Below, piece by piece: positions 13,001 to 25,000 of a DNA stretch of 64,000 nucleotides. The first letter of the stretch is position 1. The number at the start of each line of letters is the position of its first letter. The stretch covers positions 4,252,571-4,316,570 of the forward strand of contig JAWNGF010000003.1 of assembly GCA_037039685.1 (NCBI GenBank), given 5' to 3'. Both the position numbers and the translations under genes were made by a program. Below the pieces are notes generated by a model. The model searched no databases. It was not told the DNA's origin and was given only the letters and a program-made list of their open reading frames with translations. This stretch comes from Ceratobasidium sp. AG-K. Taxonomy: Eukaryota; Basidiomycota; Agaricomycetes; Cantharellales; Ceratobasidiaceae.

Positions 13001-16000
13001 GGTGACGCGGATAACTTGCGGAGTCGAAGGGCGAGAGCCACCGCCAACACGAACAACTTGAGGGGGCTCCGAAGGAGAGGGGTGAACTGCGGTGATCGGC
13101 GGGCGGGGCGAAGTAACACGAATGACCTGAGGACCAGAGCCCGACATGCTGGCGCGGGAGCGGGAGCGGGAGCCAAGGCGAATAATCTGAGGCTGTTCTG
13201 ATGCGGCTGCATGCTGACGTCCAGGTGTGCTGACTCGGATAACTTGTTCGACATCTCCTGAAGAGTCGACGGACGGCGCACCGACATGGATGACCTGCTC
13301 CACTGCGCTACCTTGAGAAACGGAGCCCTCGGGATAGGAGCCAGCGGCGGAAGCGGGTGCTGGGATGCTCGGCTCTCCTGGGAGGATGATAGAGCCCGAG
13401 TCGTAGATGCTTTGCGGTACGTTGTGGCTTGGGTGCTCGGTCAAGCGGCTGTGACGATCTCCCTCTTCGGTACGAATGGTTGGCCCGACGCTAACGGCTC
13501 TGCCTTCCGTGACAAAGGACGGCGGCCTGGTAGATTGCTCCTCGAGAACATCTGAGAGCGGACGCGGGACAACAAGAGGCGGAGAGGGCTCTTCAGGACG
13601 GCTGGGTGTTGTAACTCGGACAATTCGAGGACCTTCGTATGCTTCGTACGACGAGTCGCCCAAGCGAATGATCTGAGGCGCTTCTGAGGCTCGCGAAGGT
13701 GTTCCTACACGGACGACATGGGGAAGTTCACTAGGACGCGCGGAATCACCTAGGCGGATGATATCTGGACGCTCACTGTCGCGCGAAGGGGAGGTAACTC
13801 GGATGACCCGGGGATCTTCACTCGGAACCACGCTACCGCCCACACGAATCACTTCAGGTCGATCGAACTCACGCGAGGGAGAAGTAACCCGAATAACCTG
13901 GGGGTCGACCGGGGGAGCTGCACCACCAGTTCGGATGACGTGAGGTGCCTCGGAAGGAGGATGCGACGTGCCAACTCGGATGACCTGGGGCCCGTCGCTG
14001 AGGGGTGCTTGGCTGCCGGTCCGAACGACATGGGGAGGCTCGGGGACGCGCTCGGGGGAGGTAACGCGGATGATCTGAGGCTCTTGGCTGGAATGCTCCG
14101 TGCCGGTGCGGATGACCTGCGGAGGCTCGGAGACTGGCTGGGAGGTACCGACGCGGATGACTTGAGGACCCTCATGTGTAGTAGGCGCTGTGCCCCCCAC
14201 TCGAATGACCTCGGGAGCGGTAGGGGCGCGGACAGGGGATTTGACGCGGATAACTTGAGGCCCTACATCTTCCTGGCTTTCTGATGCGACACGCACGACT
14301 CGAGTGGGCTCGTGAACTGGGACTGGAGAAGTAACACGTATAACCTGGGGTTCCGTGTGAGCAGCGGGCGTTCCAATGCGCACAACTTCTACGGAGTCCA
14401 CTTCCTTGTGAGGAGCGGCAACACGAATGACTTGTGGGGGTGCGGGCGTAGCTGGTGTTCCGATGCGTACGACCTGTGGGTCCGAGTAGTCCTTTGGATG
14501 GGCAACGCCGACGCGAACGACTTGAGGGGTGTCCGGATAGGCGGGAGTTCCGACGCGAAGAATCTGAGCGATCTTGTCACCCACTTGAGGCTTAGCAGTG
14601 CCCACGCGAACGATCTGAGGGTGATCGGGATAGGCGGGAGTCCCAACGCGGAAGACCTGCGCAGGAGTCGTATCCGGCTGAGGCATGGCGGACGCGACAC
14701 GGATAATCTGAGGACCGAGCGGTGCAGTTGGCGCGGACTTGAGGTGCACTACCTGGGGAACAGGATCGACAATTTGGCGCGGGGGTGACATGACTCGAAC
14801 TCGCTGCGGCTCCTCAGTGAGGTGAGCAGGCGTACCAAGACGAACGACATGAGGCTCCGTAGGCACAACGACCGCTGGGGGCGACGCGACGCGAATGACG
14901 TGGGGCTGGAGGTCCGGCCTGCCTTGCGAGGTGGGAATGCGTACAATCGTCGGGGGGGCTTCTGGCTTCGGTATCGGCTTGGTAGAGCCCACGCGCACAA
15001 TGGGAGGCGGATAGTCCTGGTCTGGGACGGCTGTGCCAACACGAATAACTTGAGGCGGAGCATGGTCTGCAACCGAGGGCGTGGAGATATGGATATGCTG
15101 GGTAGGAACCTCGGAGCGGGGCGCGCCAGTGCCGACTCGGACAACGTGTGGTGGCGGGGCTTCCGTACGACGCTCGGATTCTGGTGAACCGACGCGGATG
15201 ACTTGTGGGATATCGGAGCCACCTGATTCCTCGGAAATGTGGGAGAGATATCGTTCCTGGAGATCGGGATGGACGGGCTGCGTAGTTGCTGACGGGATGT
15301 AAGACGGCACGCTGGTGCGAGGGACGGCAACGCGAATGACGCGGGGAGGCTCTTCTGCCTGGGGGGTACCAATTCGGATGACGTTGGGAACTTGAGGGGC
15401 TTCGTTACGAGGAGAGGCTACCCTGATGACCTGGGGTGTAGCACTCATCTCCGACGGCGCGCCGCCCACCCGAACGACCTAGGAAGTAGTCAGTAAACCG
15501 ACGGTTGAAGTGCACAACAGAAACTAACCTGAGGTTCCGTTGCACGCGGTGTGGTAACTCGAATGAGATCTGGTCCGTGGCGACTCGCCGATCCGACACG
15601 AATGATATGCGGACGGTCACCGGCTTGGGAGTCAGGATACTGCGAGCCACCATAGTACACGCTTCCTCCTGGGCGAGACCCATCGACTCGGATAATCCTC
15701 GAGGGCGAGCGAGATCCAGAGCGCACGGTGCGTACTTGAGATGGGCTGCGGCTGTGGCTGTGGTGACGCTCGCTGCGTGGATACACGATCCTCGTTGGGG
15801 AGCGAGAGGGCGTGCGAGGACGCGAGCCAGAGTGTACGACATGGATCGTACGTGGGGAGTGCGAGCGGGAGTGTCTGCTGTAGCTATCGTGGTGGTGAAC
15901 GATCCTCGTAGGCGAGTGCGAGCCCGACCGTCTGCTGCGGCTACCTCCGACCTCGATGATTCTCGTTGGCGAGCGTGAGTGCGAGCGCCTGCTGCGACTT

Positions 16001-19000
16001 CCATGAATTCTCCTCGGGGAGCGCGAACGCGAGTGTCTGCTACGGCCGACGTCGATGATCCTCGTTGGTGAACGCGAGTGTCCGCGTCGGCTGCGGTCGA
16101 CTTCGACGATCCTTGTGGGCGAGCGCGAGTATGAGCGTCTGCTGCGACCTTCGTAGATTCTCCTGGGGGAGCGCGAACGCGAGCGCCTGCTACGGTCGGC
16201 TTCGATGATCCTCGTTGGTGAGCGCGAGTGTCCGCGTCGGCTGCGGTCGACTTCGATAATCCTCGTGGGCGAGCGCGAGTGTGAACGTCTGCTCCGGCCG
16301 GCTCCAATGATCCTAGTGGGCGAGCGTGAGTGTCCGCGTCGGCTACGATCGACCTCGATGATCCGGGTGGGCGAACGCGAGTGTGAGCGTCGGCTGCGAT
16401 CGACCTCGATAATCCTTGTGGGGGAACGAGAATGCGAGCGTCTACTGCGGCTACCACCAACTTCGATGACCCTCCTTGGAGACCGGGAGCGTGAACGTCT
16501 GCTACTGCTGCCTTCGACTGTGACAATCCGAGTGGGCGAGTGCGAGTATGACCTGCGCCTTGAACGCGTGTGGGAGGGAACGACTTCGATGCTCGGCCGT
16601 GAATGAGACCTGCCATGAGATGGGGACGAGCGTTCGACCTGGATGATGCGGGTTGGGGAATGCGATCGGCTGCGGCGGCTGCGAGACCCCGAGCCCTCAA
16701 CCTGGATGATTCGCGTGGGGGAGTGCGACCGGGAGCGGCTACGACGGGAGCTATCTCCTCCGACCTGGATGATGCGAGGTGACCTGCTACGGGATCGACG
16801 GGACGTTGATGGGGCGTCAACCTGGATGATGCGCGTGGGAGAGTGCGAGCGACTACGGCGACTACGGTGCCTACGGTGGGTGCTCGTGGGAGCACCGCCG
16901 ACTTCGATTATCCGAGTCGGGGAACGAGAGCGCGAGCGCGAGCTCGAGCGCGTAGACCTGGAGTGTTGAGTCCCAACTTGAATGATACGGGTCGGCGAGT
17001 GAGACCGGGAGCGAGAGCGAGAATGAGTACGACGCGAGCGACCATCACCACCACCAATAATAACTTGCGTAGGAGTGTGACGACCAGAGCGGCGCGACCG
17101 ATGCGAGCGACTACTTTCCGGGGGGGCTTCGACGTGGATAACATGGGGAGGGGGAGTACGGGAGCCTGAAGTGGATCGGGAGCGCGGTGAACGAACACGA
17201 GTACCGGGAACCTGGACGAGGCGCGGCGAGCGAACCCGCGCGCGGCTGGAAGGAGAGTCTCGTACAACTTCAACCAAGTGAGGCCTATCTGGGGACCTGT
17301 CGCGCCTGGAGCGTCCGGGAACTCCGATTATGTGGGGAGAGCGAGACTCAGGTTCATCCCCAACGCGAATGATGCGCGTGGAGCCGGATTCGGTGCCAGA
17401 GCGGTCAACCTCGATAATGCGGGGCGACCCATGACGACGGGATTCAGAGCTTTCGACTTCAATGATGCGGGGCGAACCACGGTGACGGGAACCACCAACT
17501 CGGATGACCCTTGGGCTTCTTGAGCGACTACTTCCGGACCCGGGTGCATATACTTCAGTACCGCTGCCTCGCCTATCCCTCCTGGACCGATGGTGAGGGG
17601 CGTCGACAATGACCGTGCCTCCGGGAGAGATCGATCTGGAGCGGCTGACCGACATTCGCGAGGTCCTAGGGCGGCTGCGCCGAGACCGACCGCCGTGGGT
17701 GCGCTCGGGGCTGGACGACGAGGATCGACTTGATTCGACAATGATTGTGCCTGGTCCGACAATGGGAGCTGTGTGTCCCGGAGAACCAACACGAATGATC
17801 CTGGGACCGCCACCCGACTCCTGAGGAGAGCTGACGCGAATGATCTGGGGGCCTTGGGACGCTGGAGAGTGCGAGGTGCCAGTACCGGAGCCGACATGGA
17901 TGATTTGAGTACCGCCGGGTTGAGTTCCAGACACGGAGGGCGAAGTGATGACTGCAGGCGGCTGAATGATAATCGGCGGCTGTTGCCACGGGCCAGGCGG
18001 GTACGGGTACGGTTGTCCGGGATAAGGCTGCCCAGGATATGGGTAACCGGGGAACTGACCAGGGGGCGGCGATTGCATGGGTGGGACCGTCGAACCAGGA
18101 GGATATTGGGGAATCGGCTGGCCTATTGGAACCTGTGCACTTGGCGACATAGACGGAGGTGCTTGACCCGGGACGTGAGGCTGCCCGATAATATGAGGTC
18201 CACCGGGATAGCCAGGCTCGGTGATTTGGATAATCTGAGGCGGAACTGATTCTCCCGGCGAGTCGACGCGAATGATTCGAGGCGAACGATCAGAGGACTC
18301 GGACCTGCTCTCCGACGGGCCTTCGATATGGATGATTTGCGGCCCATAGACTGTTCCTGGCGTGGGTGCGGGTGATTGCGTTCTGCTACCAGAGGATCGT
18401 GGCGTTCGCTCGGAATGTGGGATATCGATGTGGATCTCCGTCGGTGCGCGTGTGTCTCTGCTGCGTCTCGAAGAGCCCGAGGACTTGGACTTGGACGATT
18501 TCGAAGATTTGGACGACTTGGAAGACTTGGACGACTTGGACGACCCCGACGACGAACTCCTGCGACTCGCGGTTCCTGGCATGTTGATAACCGTGACCGG
18601 GGCAACTTGAGGTGCTTCCCTGGGCGCTGGACTACTCCTTCGGCTACCCGTTCGACTTTTGCTGGTGCGGGAATCCTCAATGCGCACGACCACCGTGTGT
18701 GGTTCGCCCGAACGACGCGACTCAGACCTCGAAGAACTCCTGCCGTGATGACGACCACCGTGTGGGCGATCGACGTGGACATAACTCGATCCGCGGCTAT
18801 CCTCGTGAACACCTGGACGCGTTGACCCGACCCGGACAATCTGAGGGCCATGAGCGTTACGCGGCGACGTGACACGCAGGATCTGAGGACCGCCGACAGT
18901 GGAGGCGGGCGACCCAATCCTCACGATATGCTGCGGCGACCTCACTCGAATGATGCGTGGTGGAACGGTGCGAGGAGAGGTAACTCGGATGATCTGGGGC

Positions 19001-22000
19001 GCTGCAGCTGCTGTCCCGGCTGGCGAGCCGACGCGAATAACTTGGGGTCCTTGAGACGCGGCGGGTGTTCCGAGGCGGATGATTTGAGGCGCAGCTGCTG
19101 GAGACGCGGCCGGGGAACCAATCCGAATGACTTGCGCTGGCTCTGGGTGCTGGGAGCCCTCTGGGGAGCTGACTCGAATGACTTGGGGCGCGGCATCTTC
19201 GCTGGCTGATTCGGCCGGAGGGGCAACGATTTCCACAATCTGGGGGCCGGACATTGAGCTCGCCTATAACAAAAGCGTTAGTTTGTAATAACTAGCGAGG
19301 ACGACACACACGAACCTCGGAGGGAGCAGACGCAGGTTGAATAGGCACTACAGGTGGAGGCGCGAAGATTACCGTGGTTCCAGGTGGACTTGCTACCGAA
19401 GGGGGCGCGTGGGCTCCAGACGACGACGCCGGAGGTGGAACAATGACTTGAACGATGTCCCCGTGGACGCTGGAGACTGGTCGGCTGGGCTCGAATACGG
19501 GGGGAGCAGCATGAGCAGGAATTGCAGGTGGGATGACTGGGGGTTCGTAATCGCCGTTGCTAGTAGACGCGCTTGTGGAGAAGGTTTCTTCCTCGCTGGT
19601 GGAAACATGTGATGGCACAACGGGGCGAGAAATGGGCGATTCACCGTGAGTGTAAGGCACACGTGGGATGATGAACGACTGGGATGACCCGCTGATAGAC
19701 GATGTTTCCTCGCTCGATGTCTGGGAGACGATTGGGTGGATAATTGGTCCGACGCTATCCGAGAGCGCAGGGGGCACGACGTATTGAGAAGGACGTGAGT
19801 GAGGGCGTGAATGTGGGCGCGACTGCCTGGATGGGCCGCGATCGGAAAGCGGGGGGATAATCACGCCTCCTGCCGGTACTTGGCCAACGATCTGGGGACC
19901 GTATGGTGCTATACCAGGCTAATGAGTGTCGCAAAAATCAAAGAGATAGAAAGTGCTTACGGCGATGCATCAAAGGCGTTGGCGGCCTACCCAAACGGTT
20001 CAGCAACTCATCCCTCAATTGTTCCATGCGCTCGCTGAGCTCGCGGAGTTCGAATTGGCGATCGATGACATCCCGTTCCAACCAACTATTGAGGCCTCCG
20101 AGATAGCGAATAATCTCTCGCTGTTGCTCGGCGACGACCTCTTGGGAGCCGGCGTTACCCTATACAGATATTCAGAATGCGCCAGTTGAACCAAGATATG
20201 GGACTTACTCTAACCATATCCAATAACTCGCCATAATCAGGCAAACCCGAAGCGGTCTCGCTCGGCTGTATAATGCACGTTAGCGCTACGCGTTGTTGAT
20301 TTTTACAAAACATACTGGCGCTGGACGCCTTCCAAGAACTTCATCGACAGAAACAATATGATCGGCATGGGGGTGAAGGGCTGGCTGTGCTCCTAGAACT
20401 TGCGACGGGGACACGATTGTCGTTCCACGATCGGGGACCCATCCCACCTGGTTTAACGGGTAAGTAAAAATAGAGAGGTCGTAACGTGGACTCACCTCGG
20501 TGGTCTGGTCCACGGTTGGAGGAGGGCGTGGTCGGGTGTACCACGATTCAGAGATTGGTGAGCGGCGGGAAGGACCTTGGCCTAGATCTGACGGCGGGGA
20601 GGGCGGGCGAGGGGTTGCATCTTCGTCACGTTCGGCCCAATCCGGCTAATCGAGTATATTAGTGAGATGTATGCTTTCGAATTACCATCACTCACGAGTA
20701 CTGGCTCGACCGGAGGCATCGGCATCTGCGGAATATATGTACCATCTCCACCAGTCTTGCGCTTGCGAATCTCCTTCAGTTTTTGCTCGAAGTCTAGATC
20801 AATGTCTTCCACTTGTTCGACGACAGACGGTGCTGGGCGTTCGTCCAAAGTTGGCGCCTTCGGAGCCACAGGAGCGGCAGGGGCCTTGATCTGTGCCAAC
20901 GACGGGATCCTCAAGGTGATGTCGTAGTCGTCAGAAGATGTAACGGACGAGGACTCGATGCTTCCGATCATCCGCTCAAAGGTGACGGAAGGGCTAGCAC
21001 TACGGGCGCGACGGCGATGGATACGAGGGCGGAGCACGGGGATCAATGGCAAAGCCGTAGTTGCTGTGGGCGGCGGCACCGAGACATCATCTTCAGAGAC
21101 TACGGAAGGCGGAATACCACCCTCAACGCTGGGAAGCGGGCTGATTCGTCGGGGCGGGATCTGAGCAACCGGCTTGCGCGAAACTTGGTCCCACTTCTCT
21201 CGGAGGAGGCGCTCGTCTTCGGTACTGCCAAAAGTCAAGGTGCGGTGCGATGCCGTCGAAGAAGAAACAGTTTCGGAGCTGCTGGTCAATGTGGAGCTGC
21301 GGGTGAGCGATGAACTCGAGATGGAGTCACGAACGACCTCGAATCGATCCACCAGGTCGCCGAGGATGTGTTCGATCTTGGTGAGCGCGACGCGGTGCTC
21401 CGTCAACTCGGTAACGTCCGGGGCCTGGTATACAACAGTGGGAGGCGGCCTGGCTCGGAGCTCCTCGAGAATCGCCCTTTGGCTCTCTTGGCGGCCAGTC
21501 ACTTCGTCTTGATGCTTCAACAGATCACTTAGCATCCCTCGCAACTCCTCCAATCCCATCGTCGACTTGCTATCCGGCTTGGCAGTTCCAAACGAGCGCT
21601 CAGACGCGTCTGATAGGGACGAAGTCGAGCGGGGTGTAGGGAGTTCGCGGAAACTATCTTGGGACAGCGGCGACGAGATGAAGTAGTCCGATTCCGTCAT
21701 TGGTGGGGAGACACCTCGCATGGGAGGGGGAGAAAGAGACCTGACGCGCTTCGGGGGAGCATGAGTTGGCGTCTCGGTCCTGCGCGACGGCGGGATTGAC
21801 GGCGACTGGGTAAGAGATGACGCTTCCTTAACCGAAACTGGGGCCAGGGACTCGGGTGACAAAGAAGGCGATGGAGTAAGGTCGACTCTTTTGGTAGATG
21901 CGGTCGATTGGGACCCAGGGGACGAGAGGACTGGCGTGGAGCCCGAGCTGAGAGATGGCGAGGCCGGTGCTGGGAAGACGATGGCCCCTGAAGGCTCCTC

Positions 22001-25000
22001 GAGTAAGGATGGCGGCTCATAGGACTGCCCTGAGATGGTAGACATCGACACGGTTGGCGACCTGGTGATTTCAGACGACGAAAGCATCGATCGTGAAATA
22101 GAGCTCTCGTCGGAAAGACTGGCGGTGGTCAGACTCGGGCTATGCTCGGACACGGCGGCGACCGATTCAGTAAAGTCCAACGACGAAATCGACGCAGGCG
22201 GAAGAGGAATTGTCACAACAACTGGCGTGGGTTGGTCGTCTCCGACCGAGATCGAAATGTCGGTGCTTGCGGAGCTCATGGGAACGTAGGCGGTGGCCGC
22301 ATCGGATGCAGTGCGAGGAGTAGGAGGCACGACCTCTTGGGGGACTTCGACGGGGACTGGGACATACTGCGGCTGGGCCGGTGGAGGCGTGGGCCGACGT
22401 TCGCGCAAGAACGCAGAAAGATCGTAGAGCTCCTCTTCGATTCGACGCAGGTGCTCTGACATGTCGCGCGTTTCCCCCTCTCGGATGGTGTCGACTTCGT
22501 GCAAGTATTGGAGAAGGCGGTTCACATCGTGGCTGATGATATGGCTCGGGGGGACCGCACCCTCGTTCATGTCTCCTTCCGAATAAATGGTCTGTACGTC
22601 CGACTCGATTGAAGGCCGGTTTCCCACTGGGGTTGTCATCGAAATGCTTGACGCACTGGTGGTATGAAGCGACGGCTCACTCGGGGGCAACTGAAAGAAT
22701 AAACGTTAAGTCGATATTTGGCGAAGACTAGCGACTTACTGGAGGCAAGCTCACAGTCGTGGGCGATGAAAGGCTCCCCGGAACGACCGTTGGCGTCTCT
22801 GAAGTCGCCCTGGTCACCGGCTCCTCGGATGTCGGCTCGAATACACGGCTGTCCATTGACCTTGACCTCACGCTTGGAGTCGGCAAATGGGGCACGACGT
22901 CGTAGCCTGGGCTAGCAGTCGAGATCGCAGACATGGTTTGCTCGAGATTCGAATAAGACGGCTCATAATCCGGACGGCCCGATGGTAGCTCAACTATGGC
23001 AACGGGAGGCGAAGGCCCGAGGGCGACGCTATCGTACGTCATGTGCGATTCCATGGTCATGGTCGACCGAGTCGATCCGGAGCGAGACAGCGATGTGATC
23101 GTCGTGAGCTCGCGCGACTCGGGAGGAGACGGCGACGGAGGTCCAGGAGGCGGCACGATGATTGTCGGCATAGTGGCAAACGACACTGTCGAAATCGAAG
23201 GGGACAATGGCGACTCGTCCGTCGACTCGCTAATCTGAGAAGATACAACGGACGGTACAGTAACGGACATAGTTCCGACCGACGTGACGGAGCGGCTGCG
23301 GTGAGTGGTGCTTGGGCCGTACGAGTATGGCTGCTGAAGTGGTGGCAGATTGGTCATGGGCGAGATGGTGCCGTACGACGACGCGGAGTCGGCGGGATGG
23401 ATGGTGCTACCGCCATGTGTGCTGGGCGCGTGCAGACCCGGGATGCTTGGGCCTGAGGAGGACACGGACTGAATCGAAGAGGTCGAGCGGCTACGCCTTG
23501 TGCTGGTCGGAGGTCGAAGACTTGGCTGGAGTAATTGGGGCGTCGAGCGCATAGAAGAAGCCATGGAGCCGACCGAAGTAATGTGAGGCGACGCGGTCTC
23601 GTCGTGAAGGCTGGGCTCATCTAGATGAGGTGGAGAAATGGCGGTTGAGCTAACGGACGACATCGTGCGTGTGTGTGAGCGAGCTGTTCCGCCTCGGACT
23701 GTGGGCGTCATCAATTCGGGTGGAGACACGACGGTCGAGCTAACAGACGAAACCGAGTCATCGGGATAACGAGAGCTTCCCTCATGGAGACTAGGCGCGA
23801 ACAGCTGGGGCGGCGAGACGAGGGTCGAGGTGACCGATCGGACAGACGAGATGGTGCCGTCGCGACGAGAGCTGCCTGCTCGGAGACTTGGTGCTAACAA
23901 CTGGGGAGGAGATACGAACGAGGAGGTCATCGAGTGCACAGAGGAAATAGAGTCATCGTGGTACACGCTGCCTTCTCGGATACTAGGCGCCAGCAACTGC
24001 GGAGGCGAGACGAGTGACGAGGTCACGGATCGGACCGAAGAGAGAGTGCCACTGTGGCGCGAGCTGCGTTCCCTGAGACTAGGCTGCATCAACCCGGGCG
24101 GCGAAGCCATGGAGGTCACAGAGCGTCCCGAGGACATGGTCTCAGTTGGCTCGTACGAGCTGTCGTCCCGAATGCTAGGGGCCATAAGCCCAGGAGGCGA
24201 CACGAGGGATGTAGACATGGACCCGACGGAAGAGATCGTGCCGCTGGCGTAAGGAGACCCGATACCCAAGCTGGGCGGCGGTGCCAATGGGGGAGCCGAC
24301 ACGTCCGAGAGCGAAGAAATCGTATCAACCGTGCTCAACGAGGAGCTGCGCTGGAGAGTCGGGGAACGCGAGTCGCGTCCGGGCGCCCGGTCGAGCGAAG
24401 GAGGGAGCAGTTCGGAGAGCGTAGGACCCATCGAGGGCGAGCCACCAAGTGACAGATTCAACGACGAAGGGCTCGCGAGCCATTCCTCGCCCGCAGAAGA
24501 ACTATAGATAGACATGGGGGCGGGCGACGGGAAGTTGATAGACACAGGTCGAGGAGGCAGCGACAGCGACCGACTCGAGGACACGCGAGGAGTTTCGGGA
24601 ACTTCAAGCTCATCCGGAATGGTTGGTGCAAGGGAAGGCGTCTTCTCGGTCAGGCTCGGGGATCGCTCAGTGGTCGGCTCCCGAATAGTCGGCTCGTATA
24701 CGGTTACCTCAGGCTCCCTGAGAGTCGATAGGCTTGGCGAAGGTGTAAGCTCGGAAAGCGTGCCCGCCGGAGTCACAGTCGAAGAGACAGCAGTTAGCGA
24801 AGGCAAAGCAGAGCGCTCCGAGGCGGTGTGCATTGTACGCGTGACGACCGATGGGTCCTGGCTGATCGAGATCATCGACGACGAGTGTATAGAGGTTGGC
24901 CTTTGCGAAGGAGGTGGCGACAGCTCGTGAATCTGGGGACCAACGGAAGTGACCGACGGCGAGCTCATGATAGTCATTTCGCGCGAGGGCGAGCTGGCAA

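Noticed and set aside
12548..15187. Several plus-strand frames rich in ANDLR-like repeats
   Set aside because: They are the complement of the IRV repeats and change frame with them; the minus strand has continuous exons with proper splice sites.
12250..19250. Possible CRISPR-like array or satellite DNA
   Set aside because: Repeat spacing is irregular and codon-structured, the repeats are kept at protein level, and the organism is eukaryotic.
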